Program-made: the position numbers and the translations under genes
Part shown: piece by piece, positions 7,260 to 16,077 of the stretch
Layout of the letters: each line of letters starts with the position of its first letter
Position numbering within the stretch: position 1 is the stretch's first letter
Notes under the pieces: generated by a model
Seen by the model: only the letters and a program-made list of their open reading frames with translations
Told to the model about the DNA's origin: nothing
The model's database searches: none
Source of the DNA: Alphaproteobacteria bacterium
Lineage (GTDB): Bacteria > Pseudomonadota > Alphaproteobacteria > DSM-16000 > Inquilinaceae
Assembly (NCBI GenBank): GCA_028284045.1
Contig: JANQSN010000031.1
Coordinates: 1-46,632, forward strand
Reading direction: 5' to 3'
DNA length: 46,632 nucleotides

Positions 7260-10045
7260 TGGCCGAGGCGCTCCAGGATCGCCGGCACATGCACTTGGTC
7301 GGCCTTGTAGTTGCCGGTCAGCGTGTAGAGCACCGTGTTGATGCCGAAGCGGAAGGCCAGCTCCCGCTGGCGGTCGCCGCCGGGCACCAGGCTGACCAGC
7401 GGCCGGCCGAGCTGATCGGTCGCCCAGGCGGCGGCCCAGTCGTTGGCGCCGATGATGATCGCGCTGACGCCGTCATTGGCGGCATCCTCGCCGTCCTGCA
7501 CCCAGACCGGCCCGCCGGCATAGCGGCCGGGGAAGTCCTGCATCAGGTAGAAGGCGCGGGTCAGCACATGATCGCCGGGCACCGGCCGGAGCGGCGGGAT
7601 GTCCAGGCCGCGGGTCAGCTCTGCCAGGCGCTGCTGTCCGGTGCCCAGGCCGACATCCAAGCCGTGGTCGCGGGTGTCGATCAGCAGGGTGCCGCCGCGC
7701 GCCATGAAGGCGTTCAGCCGGTCGATCGCCGCCGGGCTCAACGGCCGCTGCTCCGGCGCCACCGGCCAGTAGAGCAGGGTGAAGAATGCCAGCTCGTCGA
7801 TCGCCGGGTTGACCGCGACGGTGCCCACCGCCTCCACCGCCGTGCGCTGGCGCAAGACCTGGGCCAGCGCCTCCAGCCCGGCGCGCGCCATCTCGTCGAC
7901 CGCCGGGTCGCCGGTTTCCAGATGCGCCAGGTGATAGCCGTTGGCGAGATCGAGAAAGGTTTCGTCATCCGCCGCCGCCGGCGGGGCGGCACCGGCCAGC
8001 GCGCCCGCCCCGGCAGCCAATGCCAGAAGGCCGGCCAAACGCCCGCGCCGCACCCGGCCCCCGGTCCGGCCCCCGGTCCGCCCGATGACGAGCAGAATGG
8101 CCTGGTCGGCGATCAGCAGCGCCAGCGCGGCGGCGAGCAGCCAGCCGGTCAGGTCCCGTTCCGCCGTCAGATCGTAGCCGCCGCGCGCCATGTCGCCGAT
8201 CGCGGCGTCGAGCGGTGCGGGCGGCGGCAGCCGGTCGGCGAGATTGTGGACGCCCAGCGTGCCGTCCAGCCCATAGACGCCCGGCGGATGACGGCGGTCG
8301 ATGGCCGGTTCCTCACCGGGCATCGGGGCGGCCGGCAGGCCGACGGCGGTCGCGGGCGGCGCACCGATCCGGCCGAACCCGTCGAGGATGCGCCGCGGCG
8401 CCAGCACAGCGGTATCGCCCGCCGCCGCACCGGATGCCGCGGGCAGCCCGTCGCTGAGCGCCACCACCCGGCGCAGCATGTCGACGAACAGGCCCGACAG
8501 CGGCAGGTTCGACCAACGCGGATCGGCGGTGACGTGGAACAGCACGATCCAGCCGCCAGCACCGCCACCCGCCGCCACCGGCCGGGCGGTGACCAGCGGC
8601 GTGCCGTCGGCCAGGCGCGCCCAGGTCCGCTCCGGCAGGTCGAGGGTGGGTTCCGCCAGCACCTGGCGGCGCACCCGCACCTCCGCCGGCACCGCCAGGC
8701 CGGCGAAGGGGCCGGCCTCCTCGAAGGCCGCCAGCGCCATCGGCTCGGTCCAGCTCAGCGGGCCGGCGAGATCCCGGTCGCCCTCCCGCAACCGCACCGG
8801 CACCAGCCGGTCCGGATGCGTGGCCAAGAGCGGCCCGGCGAAGCGCACCAGGACGCCGCCGCCCTCGACGAAGCGGTCCAGCCGGTCCAGCATCTCCGCC
8901 GGCAACTGCCCGATATCCGGCACCAGCAGCACCGCCGGGGCGTCGGTCAGAAGCTGGGCCAGCGGGCCTTCGCGCAGATCGGCGAAGGGATCGAGGGCGC
9001 GGTTGAGGTAATGCGCCTCGCTCAACAGCGGCTGGGCCGCGTCGACCGCCCCGTCGGTGGCGATGCCGACCGGAAAGCGCCGCCAGCCGCGATCGGCGAA
9101 GGCGACCGTGGCGGCACCGGTCGCGCCGGCCAGCGCGAACCGGTCGATGCGGTTGGCCAGTTCAGCCGGCAGATCGACCGGCGCGGTGCCGGCCGTCGCC
9201 CCCGCCGCCAGGACGACCGGGGTCTGGGCGAGCACCCGGCCGTCGCTGGCCAGGGCATCGGCGACGAAGCGTCGCTCCGGTCCGCCGCCCGTGCGGTCGA
9301 CCGCGACCGTCAGCACGCCGTCCGCCCCCTGGCGCCCGGCCAGCCGCACCGGCATTCGCCCGGCCTCCGGCGTCACCAAGAGACTGCGGCCGCGCACCCG
9401 GATCGCCTCCGCCAACAGCGCCGCCGCCCGGTCCGCGTCCTCGCCCGCCGTCTCCACGATCCCGTCGGCCAGCCACAGCGTATGGGTCGCGCCGTTGAGG
9501 TCCAGCGCCGCCAGGGCTTCCGCCGCCGCCGCCCGGTCGGTCGGCCAGGGCTGCGGCACCAGCGCCGCCGCCGCCGCGCCCGCCGCCGCCGCGGTCATCG
9601 GCCCGAGCGCCGCGACCGGGCCGCCATCGGCCGGCGGAGCGGTCGCCAGCAGGACGATCGGCCGATCCTGGCGGCCGGCCCGGTCGATCGCCTCGCCCAG
9701 TACCCGCTGGCGCGCCGGCCAGTCCGCACCGGCCGCCCAGCCATTGTCGACCACCAGCACCACCGGCCCGCCGCCGACGAAATCGGTGGCCGGGTTGAGC
9801 ACCGGCCGGGCCAGCGCGAGGATCACCAGACCGGCGATCAACAGGCGCAAGACCAACAGCCACCAGGGCGTGCGCGCCGGCGTCTCCTCCGTCTGGCGCA
9901 GGCCCGCCAGCAGACGCAGGGCCGGAAACACCTGGGTGCGCGGCGCCGGCGGCGTCACCCGCAACAGCCAGTAGAGGACCGGCAGGAGGCCGAGCGCCAG
10001 CAGCACCAGCGGCTGGGCGACGGCGACGGCACCGAGGCTCAGCAT
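7256..10045 (-). CDS. DUF4159 domain membrane protein (BatA-like N-terminus)
   Basis: 929 residues from the ATG at 10045. The N-terminus is of the BatA/Aerotolerance type: a helix (LVLLALGLLPVLYWLLRVTPP), then FPALRLL and a second helix at about 60-80. A VWA-like region follows, but its metal site reads VDNGWA, so the DxSxS motif is lost. A GATase-like segment (VLLVPDIGQLPAEMLDRL) comes next, then two helices at about 632-690 and a C-terminal DUF4159 domain (DELAFFTLLYWPV, GGTLLIDTRDHG, FRFGINTVLYTLTGNYKADQ). The start could also be one of the GTG codons just upstream. It is preceded by DUF58 with 37 bases between and overlaps the next gene by four bases. No enzymatic role can be assigned. 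Confidence 0.85.
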   Translation of the reverse strand: MLSLGAVAVAQPLVLLALGLLPVLYWLLRVTPPAPRTQVFPALRLLAGLRQTEETPARTPWWLLVLRLLIAGLVILALARPVLNPATDFVGGGPVVLVVDNGWAAGADWPARQRVLGEAIDRAGRQDRPIVLLATAPPADGGPVAALGPMTAAAAGAAAAALVPQPWPTDRAAAAEALAALDLNGATHTLWLADGIVETAGEDADRAAALLAEAIRVRGRSLLVTPEAGRMPVRLAGRQGADGVLTVAVDRTGGGPERRFVADALASDGRVLAQTPVVLAAGATAGTAPVDLPAELANRIDRFALAGATGAATVAFADRGWRRFPVGIATDGAVDAAQPLLSEAHYLNRALDPFADLREGPLAQLLTDAPAVLLVPDIGQLPAEMLDRLDRFVEGGGVLVRFAGPLLATHPDRLVPVRLREGDRDLAGPLSWTEPMALAAFEEAGPFAGLAVPAEVRVRRQVLAEPTLDLPERTWARLADGTPLVTARPVAAGGGAGGWIVLFHVTADPRWSNLPLSGLFVDMLRRVVALSDGLPAASGAAAGDTAVLAPRRILDGFGRIGAPPATAVGLPAAPMPGEEPAIDRRHPPGVYGLDGTLGVHNLADRLPPPAPLDAAIGDMARGGYDLTAERDLTGWLLAAALALLIADQAILLVIGRTGGRTGGRVRRGRLAGLLALAAGAGALAGAAPPAAADDETFLDLANGYHLAHLETGDPAVDEMARAGLEALAQVLRQRTAVEAVGTVAVNPAIDELAFFTLLYWPVAPEQRPLSPAAIDRLNAFMARGGTLLIDTRDHGLDVGLGTGQQRLAELTRGLDIPPLRPVPGDHVLTRAFYLMQDFPGRYAGGPVWVQDGEDAANDGVSAIIIGANDWAAAWATDQLGRPLVSLVPGGDRQRELAFRFGINTVLYTLTGNYKADQVHVPAILERLGQ

Positions 10046-10082
10046 CGCCACCACCGCGCCGGCAGCATGCGGCCGGCCCCGC

Positions 10083-11042
10083 TCATCGCCCTGCCCCGGC
10101 GCGCCCCACGCCGCCGTCCAGCGCCGTGTAGAGCGCCAGCAGCGCCCCTTCCGGCGGCCGCGACAGGTCGTGCAGCGCATGGGTCCAGCCGGCCTGGCGG
10201 GCGATCGCGGCAACCCCGCGGATCTGCGCCGCAAGGGCCGCGCGATACTCCGCCCGCAGGGACTCCACCCGCGCGACGGTCACGGCGCCCTCGCCCTCCG
10301 GATCCAGAAAGCGGGTGCGTCCGGCATAGGGCAGGCTGCGCTCCGCCGGATCGAGGATCTGCAGGAAATGGCCGCGCATCTGCCGGCGCACGAAGCCGGC
10401 GACCCGCTCGGCGATGCGGTCCAGCGGGTCGAGGAAGTCGCCGAACAGGACGATCTCGCCATGGCGCGCCAAGTCGCCGGCAACCGGCATGCCGCCATCA
10501 GCCTCTTCGGCCGGGCCGCGCAGCAGGTCCGCCGCGAAGCGCCTGAGGTCGAGCCGGCCGGCAATCGGCGGCGCGCGGCGGTCGAGCAGGGCGACCCGCT
10601 CCCCGGCGCGGCCGAGCAGGGCGGCCAGCGCCAACAGCATCAGTTCCGCGCGCTGGCGCTTGCTGCCCTGGTCGGTGGAGGCGAAACCCATGGAGGCGGA
10701 TGTGTCGCGCCACAGCCAGACGGTCTGCGCGGCCTCCCATTCCAGCTCGCGGATGAACGGGCGCTGGCTGCGCGCGGTCTGGCGCCAGTCGATGCGCTGG
10801 ACCGGGTCGCCCGGATGATAGGCGCGGAACTGCCAGAAGCTCTCGCCCGGGCCGACGCGGCGCCGGCCGTGCACGCCCTGGGCGATGGTCTGGGCGACCC
10901 GCTCCGCCGCGACCAGCAGGCCGGGCAGGCTGCCGGACAGGCGCTCCGCCGCCGCCGCGGCCGCATCGGGGCTGCCGGGCAGCGGGGTCGGGGACGCCCG
11001 GCCGCGCCGGCCGGCCGTCGCGAGGGCCGCGAAGGGGCGCAA
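10083..11042 (-). CDS. DUF58 domain protein
   Basis: 319 residues, soluble, no signal or membrane segment. DUF58 proteins are VWA-related partners nearly always encoded beside MoxR ATPases. The hallmark is visible at about 65-95: GESFWQFRAYHPGDPVQRIDW and ARSQRPFIRELEWE. A MIDAS-like RDTSASMGF follows near 115. The start is TTG at 11042, because an in-frame stop lies a few codons upstream and no ATG or GTG precedes the conserved part. The gene is 30 bases after the MoxR gene in the same operon. Its molecular role is not established in this family. Confidence 0.88.
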   Translation of the reverse strand: MRPFAALATAGRRGRASPTPLPGSPDAAAAAAERLSGSLPGLLVAAERVAQTIAQGVHGRRRVGPGESFWQFRAYHPGDPVQRIDWRQTARSQRPFIRELEWEAAQTVWLWRDTSASMGFASTDQGSKRQRAELMLLALAALLGRAGERVALLDRRAPPIAGRLDLRRFAADLLRGPAEEADGGMPVAGDLARHGEIVLFGDFLDPLDRIAERVAGFVRRQMRGHFLQILDPAERSLPYAGRTRFLDPEGEGAVTVARVESLRAEYRAALAAQIRGVAAIARQAGWTHALHDLSRPPEGALLALYTALDGGVGRAGAGR

Positions 11043-11072
11043 GGCCGTCGATCCTCTGGCCCGCCTGCGGGC

Positions 11073-12128
11073 TCAGCGATAAGGCGCGAGCAGGCGGTCG
11101 ATCACATGATCGACGGTGACGCCGTCGGCCCGCGCCGCGAAGGTCAGCGCCATGCGATGGCGCAGCACCGGGCCGGCCAGCGCCACCACGTCGTCGATCG
11201 ACGGCGCCATGCGGCCGTCCAGCAGCGCGCGCGCCCGGCAGGCCAGCATCAGCGCCTGGCTGGCGCGCGGCCCCGGCCCCCAGACCACCTGGCCCTCGGT
11301 GGCGTCGGACGACCCGGGCGCCTCGGCCCCGCCGGGCGGCCGGGCGCTGCGCACCAGGCCGAGAATGGCGTCGACCACGCTGTCGCCGACCGGCAGGCGG
11401 CGCACCAGGATCTGCGCCTGGAGGAGCTGATCGGCGGTCATCACCGGTTGCACGGCGGTCTGCACCGCGCCGGTGGTGGCCAGCAGCATGGTGCGCTCCG
11501 CGGCGAGGTCGGGATAGTCGACGTCGACCTGCAGGAGGAACCGGTCGAGCTGGGCTTCCGGCAGCGGATAGGTGCCTTCCTGCTCCAGCGGGTTCTGGGT
11601 GGCCAGCACATGGAAGGGCCGCGGCAACGCATGGGCGTGGCCGGCGACGGTCACCCGGTGCTCCTGCATCGCCTGCAGCAGCGCGGATTGGGTGCGCGGG
11701 CTGGCGCGGTTGACCTCGTCGGCCATCAGAAGCTGGGAGAACACCGGCCCCGGCAGGAAGCGGAAGGACCGCCGGCCGTCGGCCGCCTCCTCCAGCACTT
11801 CCGATCCTAAGATGTCCGCCGGCATCAGGTCCGGCGTGCACTGGATGCGCCGGGCTTCCAGGCCGAGCACGACGCCCAGCGTCTCCACCAGCCGGGTCTT
11901 CGCCAGGCCCGGCACGCCGACCAGAAGGGCGTGGCCGCCGGCCAGCAGGCTGACCAGCGTCTGGTCGACCACCGCGTCCTGGCCGAAGATCACCTCGCCG
12001 ATGCGCCGGCGCGACAGTTGCAGGAGGCCGCCGATCTCCGCGACCTCGCCGGCCAGGCCGGCGGCCGCCGACCCGACCTCCGGCCGGTCGCCCGCCTGGA
12101 CGTTTTCCGCCTCGCTCTTGGTCTCCAT
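11073..12128 (-). CDS. MoxR-family AAA+ ATPase
   Basis: 351-residue AAA+ chaperone-like ATPase. Walker A is GVPGLAKT, Walker B LLMADEVNRASPRTQSALL, and sensor 1 VLATQNPLEQEGTYPLPEAQLDRFLLQ, all in MoxR order; the C-terminal lid runs to LLAPYR. MoxR proteins act with VWA-domain partners in assembling or activating other complexes. ATG at 12128 is preferred: the open frame continues for about 260 codons upstream, but that part shows no domain and is antisense to the DUF1285 gene. First gene of the four-gene operon MoxR / DUF58 / DUF4159 / VWA-GATase, divergent from DUF1285 with a 192-base control region between. Confidence 0.93.
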   Translation of the reverse strand: METKSEAENVQAGDRPEVGSAAAGLAGEVAEIGGLLQLSRRRIGEVIFGQDAVVDQTLVSLLAGGHALLVGVPGLAKTRLVETLGVVLGLEARRIQCTPDLMPADILGSEVLEEAADGRRSFRFLPGPVFSQLLMADEVNRASPRTQSALLQAMQEHRVTVAGHAHALPRPFHVLATQNPLEQEGTYPLPEAQLDRFLLQVDVDYPDLAAERTMLLATTGAVQTAVQPVMTADQLLQAQILVRRLPVGDSVVDAILGLVRSARPPGGAEAPGSSDATEGQVVWGPGPRASQALMLACRARALLDGRMAPSIDDVVALAGPVLRHRMALTFAARADGVTVDHVIDRLLAPYR

Positions 12129-12320
12129 CGCCTTATTCGCGCTCCGCCCGCGCCCGCAGACGACGCCCGGGCGGACGATCGTCCCGCCGAGGCGGTTCAT
12201 CGAGGGTTGCCGTTTCCCGCGCTGCGGCAACGCGCGCCTGCCGGCGCCCACTCCTGTGGGGCTGCCCCGACGACGCGCCGATGCTACCGTTCGCAAGGTC
12301 TCACCACTGTGTAGGAGACT

Positions 12321-12911
12321 ATGGCGAAATTCGGAAGCGACCAGGGTAGCGGCGCCAACGGCGCACGCAACCCGGACGACCCAAGAGGCCCCGCGGCGGC
12401 CGGTCGTATGGGCGGACCGGTCGGCGGGCCCGTCGGCGGCTGGTACGACATCCGCATCGTCCGCGACGGCACCTGGCACTATCAGGGCAGCCCGATCCGG
12501 CGGCCCGCGCTGGTCAAGCTGTTCGCCGGCGTGCTGAGCCGCGATTCGGCCGGCGACTACTGGCTGGCCACTCCGACGGAGCGCGGCCGCATCCAGGTCG
12601 ACGATGCGCCTTTCGTCGCGGTCGATCTGACGGCGGTCGGCGCGGGACCCGATCAGACCCTGACTTTCCGGACCAATCTCGACCAGGAGGCGACCGCCGG
12701 GGACGATCATCCGCTGCGCATGACGTTCTCCGCTGGCGTTGGCGAGCCGAGTCCGTATATTTTGATATCTCAGGGTCTCGAAGCGCTGATCATCCGCTCG
12801 GTCTATTATCGGCTGGCCGACTTGGCCGTCGAACACGAGCATCGGATCGGCGTGTGGAGCCGGCAGCGATTCTTCCCCCTCGATCCGCCGCCGGAGGCGG
12901 CCGACGGTTGA
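12321..12911 (+). CDS. DUF1285 domain protein
   Basis: 196-residue protein of the DUF1285 family, whose function is unknown. After a Gly/Pro-rich N-terminus (about 1-40), the conserved part begins at DGTWHYQGSPIRRPALVKLFAGVL and includes DYWLATPTERGRIQVDDAPFVAVDL and a C-terminal VYYRLADLA. A Shine-Dalgarno-like AGGAG stands just before the ATG. It is divergent from the MoxR operon, an arrangement I recall as common in alphaproteobacteria, and is followed by LysE, NUDIX, DUF6111 and cca on the same strand. Confidence 0.88.
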   Translation: MAKFGSDQGSGANGARNPDDPRGPAAAGRMGGPVGGPVGGWYDIRIVRDGTWHYQGSPIRRPALVKLFAGVLSRDSAGDYWLATPTERGRIQVDDAPFVAVDLTAVGAGPDQTLTFRTNLDQEATAGDDHPLRMTFSAGVGEPSPYILISQGLEALIIRSVYYRLADLAVEHEHRIGVWSRQRFFPLDPPPEAADG

Positions 12912-12959
12912 GTGTTCGGTTCTGAACACGCCCCCGTGGCCGCGCCAAAGGAACGCGCG

Positions 12960-13586
12960 ATGTCATGGGAAGCCTGGCTGGCCTTCGTCGTCTTGGAAAC
13001 CGCGCTGTGCCTCGCCCCGGGGCCGGCGGTGCTGTTCGTGGTCAGCCAGGGATTGCGGCGCGGGCCGGGGGCGGCCTTGTGGGCGTCGGGCGGCGTGCTC
13101 GGCGCCAATGCCATCTACTTCGCCGTGTCGGCCACCGGGCTTGGCGTTCTGCTCCTGGCGTCATGGGAGCTGTTCGTCCTGGTCAAATGGCTCGGGGCAG
13201 CCTGGCTGATCTGGCTGGGCGTGCAGGCGCTGCGCGCCCGGCCGACGGCCGTCGCGCCCGGGCCGCTGCCCGCCGTCCAGGCGGGGCGGATCTTTCGGGC
13301 CGGGCTGGCGATGAAACTCGCCGACCCGAAGACCATCCTCTATTTCGGCGCCCTGTTGCCGCAGTTCATCGATCCGGCCGGCAATGTCGGCCAACAGATA
13401 CTGATCCTCGGCCTCACCTCCGTCGTAATCGAATTTGCCGTGCTGGCCGGCTATGGCGGGCTGGCCGGGCGGGTGCGCCTGATCGTCAGCCGACCGGCGG
13501 TGATCGTCTGGTTCGAGCGCACCGCCGGCAGCCTGTTGGTCGCCGCCGGCGTCGGCCTGGCGCTATGGCGCCGGTCGGAGCCGTGA
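12960..13586 (+). CDS. LysE/RhtB-family amino acid exporter
   Basis: 208-residue inner-membrane protein with about six helices, the LysE/RhtB size. Family hallmarks are the N-terminal LCLAPGPAVLFVVSQGLRRG, the middle LKW-like VKWLGAAWLIWLGVQALR, and GLAMKLADPKTILYFGALLPQFI. These exporters move amino acids, homoserine or related metabolites outward; the substrate cannot be predicted. The ATG at 12960 has AAGGA seven bases upstream. It sits inside an otherwise housekeeping row (DUF1285, NUDIX, cca) and may be an insertion into that conserved order. Confidence 0.9.
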   Translation: MSWEAWLAFVVLETALCLAPGPAVLFVVSQGLRRGPGAALWASGGVLGANAIYFAVSATGLGVLLLASWELFVLVKWLGAAWLIWLGVQALRARPTAVAPGPLPAVQAGRIFRAGLAMKLADPKTILYFGALLPQFIDPAGNVGQQILILGLTSVVIEFAVLAGYGGLAGRVRLIVSRPAVIVWFERTAGSLLVAAGVGLALWRRSEP

Positions 13587-13620
13587 GCGCGCCGGGACAA
13601 ACAACGCGAAGGACCCCGCC

Positions 13621-14334
13621 ATGGCGGCCCCTAGACCGATGATCCTCCCAACCAAACCCGACCTCGGCGGGGCTGTGACGATGGCGCTTCGCCCGGCGGC
13701 GAACGGCAATCCAGCACCGGTCGCCGATGCCCGCGCGCGCATCACCGAACGGCTGGCCGCCGCCCGGGAACCCGACCGGCGGGCGCGGGTGCGCGGCGAT
13801 TTCGACCTCAACCCGCACCTCCACCCCCCCGCGGTGCTGCGCCCGGCCGCGGTGCTGGTGCCGCTGGTCGATCACGGCGACCGCTGGTCGGTGCTGCTGA
13901 CCCAGCGCACGGTGCATCTGTCGGCGCATGCCGGCCAGATCAGCTTCCCCGGCGGCGGGCGGGAGCCGCGCGACGCCGACGGCCAGGACACAGCCTTGCG
14001 CGAAACGCAGGAGGAGATCGGTATCGCCCCGGCCTCCGTCGACATCCTCGGCCGCCTCGACACCTATCTGACCCGCACCGGCTTCGAGGTGGAACCGGTG
14101 GTCGGCGCGCTGACGGCGCCCTTGTCGGTGACGCCCGATCCGTTCGAGGTCGCGGACGTCTTTGAGGTGCCGCTGGACTTCGTGCTGGGCGAACAGATGC
14201 CGGTCACCCACAGCCGCGTGGTTGCCGAGCGCGACCACCGCTACTACGTGTTCCCCTATGGCGAGCGGTATATCTGGGGCGCCACGGCCGGCATGCTCGT
14301 CAATCTGCGCGAGGTGCTGCTGGGCAGCCAGTGA
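13621..14334 (+). CDS. NUDIX hydrolase, CoA pyrophosphatase type
   Basis: 237-residue NUDIX enzyme of the NudL/Nudt7 group, which splits CoA into 3',5'-ADP and 4'-phosphopantetheine. The extra CoA-type motif is present as LLTQRTVHLSAHAGQISFPGG, followed by a Nudix box ending ALRETQEEIGI. As in E. coli NudL, the first Glu of the classical box is replaced by Ala. The ATG at 13621 has GAAGGA upstream; a shorter start at 13681 (MALRP) is possible and would drop a non-conserved leader. The gene is followed 34 bases later by the DUF6111 protein. Confidence 0.92.
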   Translation: MAAPRPMILPTKPDLGGAVTMALRPAANGNPAPVADARARITERLAAAREPDRRARVRGDFDLNPHLHPPAVLRPAAVLVPLVDHGDRWSVLLTQRTVHLSAHAGQISFPGGGREPRDADGQDTALRETQEEIGIAPASVDILGRLDTYLTRTGFEVEPVVGALTAPLSVTPDPFEVADVFEVPLDFVLGEQMPVTHSRVVAERDHRYYVFPYGERYIWGATAGMLVNLREVLLGSQ

Positions 14335-14368
14335 CCGCCGCCCCTCCCCCCTCACGCTGAAGACGGGC

Positions 14369-14668
14369 ATGCGGCAACTGCTTCTCCTCCTCCTCATCCT
14401 GGTGCCCGCGGCGATCTATCTCGGGTATGTGCTGTCGACCGGCGCGACGGCGGAGCGCCTGAAGCGGGCGCCCTGGGTCTGGCTGGCCCTGGCCGGGGTG
14501 GCGCTCTATGCCGCCGCGCTGGCCACCTGGGCACTGACCGGCGATCCGGCCGGTGGCGAGTACATCCCGCCCCGCCTGATCGACGGCGAGATCGTGCCGC
14601 CGACCCATGTCCCGGAGGGCGGGGCGGAGACGGGGGGCGTACCGGGTGACGTCACCGAAGAGGAATGA
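14369..14668 (+). CDS. Small two-helix membrane protein, DUF6111-like
   Basis: 99 residues with two membrane helices: RQLLLLLLILVPAAIYLGYVL (2-22) and WVWLALAGVALYAAALATWAL (about 35-55), then an acidic Pro-rich tail with YIPPRLIDGEIVPP. This composition and its position between NUDIX and cca match what I know of the DUF6111 group; function is unknown. It overlaps the start of cca by 23 bases. Confidence 0.75.
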   Translation: MRQLLLLLLILVPAAIYLGYVLSTGATAERLKRAPWVWLALAGVALYAAALATWALTGDPAGGEYIPPRLIDGEIVPPTHVPEGGAETGGVPGDVTEEE

Positions 14669-15917
14669 CGACGGCCCAACCGACATCGTCCTGCCGGCCG
14701 TCGGCTGGCGGTCCGACCCGGCAACCCAGCGGCTGATCGGCGTCTTCGGCGCGGCCGGGGTGGCGGTGCGCGCCGTCGGCGGCGCCGTGCGCGACGCGCT
14801 CGCCGGGCGCCCGGTCGGCGATGTCGACCTGGCCACCCCCTTAGCGCCGGCGGACGTGGTGGCGCTGGTGCGCGGTGCGGGCCTGACCGCCATCCCCACC
14901 GGCGCCGATCACGGCACCATCACCGCGGTGGTCGACCGCCACCCGTTCGAGATCACCACGCTGCGCCGCGATGTCGAGACCGACGGCCGCCACGCCGTCG
15001 TCGCCTTCACCGACGACTGGCGCGAGGATGCCGCGCGCCGCGACTTCACCATCAACGCCCTGTCGGCGGACCCCGACGGCCGGGTCTACGACTATTTCGG
15101 CGGGCTTTGCGACCTTGCGGCGGGCCGCGTGCGGTTCGTCGGCGACGCCGATCTCCGGGTCCGCGAGGACTATCTGCGCCTCCTGCGCTATTTCCGCTTC
15201 TTCGCGCGCTATGGCCGGGAGCCGGCGGACGCCGCGGCGCTGGCGGCGGCAGTGCGCCATGCCGGCTGCCTCGACCGGCTGTCGGGCGAGCGGCTGCATC
15301 AGGAGCTGGCGAAGCTGCTGGCCCCGGCGACCGCGGCGGCCCCGTCCGACGCCGTCGCGGCGTGGCGGCTGATGACCGCCAGCGGCGTCGCCGCCGCGCT
15401 GATCGGCGAGGACGGCGACGCCGACCGGCTGGCCCGATTGATCGGTCTGGCGGCCGACGCCGACTGGCTGGTCCGGCTGGCCGCGCTGGTCACCCGCGCC
15501 GATGCCGCCGACCGCCTGGCCCAACGCCTGGTCCTGAGCCGCAAGGAGGCGGAGCGCCTGGCCGGGCTGGCCGGCCCCGACCGGGTGCACCTCGACACAC
15601 CCGCCGCTGCGGCGGCGCGCCGTGCCGCCTATGACCGGCGCCACCCCGACCGGCGGCTGGCCCTGGTCGCCGACGCGCTGCTGCTCGCCGCCGCCGACGC
15701 GGCCGATCCGGCCCCGTGGCTTGGCGCGCGGGCCGATCTCCTGGCCGCACCGCCGCCGCCCTTTCCGATCGGCGGGCAGGACGGAAGGGCGCTGGGCCTG
15801 CCCGGCGACGCCCGGCTCGGCGCCCTGTTGTCGGCGGTGGAGGACTGGTGGATCGCCGGCGACTTCGCCGGCGACCGCGCGGCCTGCCTGGCGGAGCTGG
15901 CCCGGCGCGCGGCCTGA
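14646..15917 (+). CDS. cca: CCA tRNA nucleotidyltransferase
   Basis: Class II nucleotidyltransferase that adds or repairs the 3'-CCA end of tRNA. The catalytic head is clear: VRAVGGAVRDALAGRPVGDV then DLAT, with the metal-binding Asp59 and Asp61 of GDVD. Next come TTLRRDVETDGRHAVV, the NTP-template motif EDAARRDFTINALS, and YFGGLCDLAAGRVRFVGD. The C-terminal half is helical, Ala-rich and typical of the tRNA-binding body. The GTG at 14646 is the best start; an ATG at 14607 would overlap DUF6111 more, and the ATG at its stop is out of frame. 423 residues. Confidence 0.93.
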   Translation: MTSPKRNDDGPTDIVLPAVGWRSDPATQRLIGVFGAAGVAVRAVGGAVRDALAGRPVGDVDLATPLAPADVVALVRGAGLTAIPTGADHGTITAVVDRHPFEITTLRRDVETDGRHAVVAFTDDWREDAARRDFTINALSADPDGRVYDYFGGLCDLAAGRVRFVGDADLRVREDYLRLLRYFRFFARYGREPADAAALAAAVRHAGCLDRLSGERLHQELAKLLAPATAAAPSDAVAAWRLMTASGVAAALIGEDGDADRLARLIGLAADADWLVRLAALVTRADAADRLAQRLVLSRKEAERLAGLAGPDRVHLDTPAAAAARRAAYDRRHPDRRLALVADALLLAAADAADPAPWLGARADLLAAPPPPFPIGGQDGRALGLPGDARLGALLSAVEDWWIAGDFAGDRAACLAELARRAA

Positions 15918-16077
15918 GGCGGGTGGCGCGACCTTCGCACTTGCGAGAAATGGGTTGCCAGGCCGGGCGCCGCCCGGGGATCATGCGGGACAACCCGGCT
16001 GCCCGGTTGCGCGCCCCCACGCGATCCACCCCCGGTCCGGGAGACCATAGAGAACCGCGTGGGGAGGACCACCGATC

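Noticed and set aside
7259..10546. Plus-strand frame of 1095 codons
   Set aside because: It is antisense to the DUF4159 and DUF58 genes, rich in Arg, Gln, His and Gly with no domain, as expected for the shadow of a GC-rich gene.
12129..12929. N-terminal extension of the MoxR gene
   Set aside because: The frame is open, but it is antisense to DUF1285 and shows no domain; the MoxR family starts near 12128.
14162..14368. N-terminal extension of the DUF6111 gene
   Set aside because: It overlaps the NUDIX gene in another frame; the membrane helix and typical start are at 14369.
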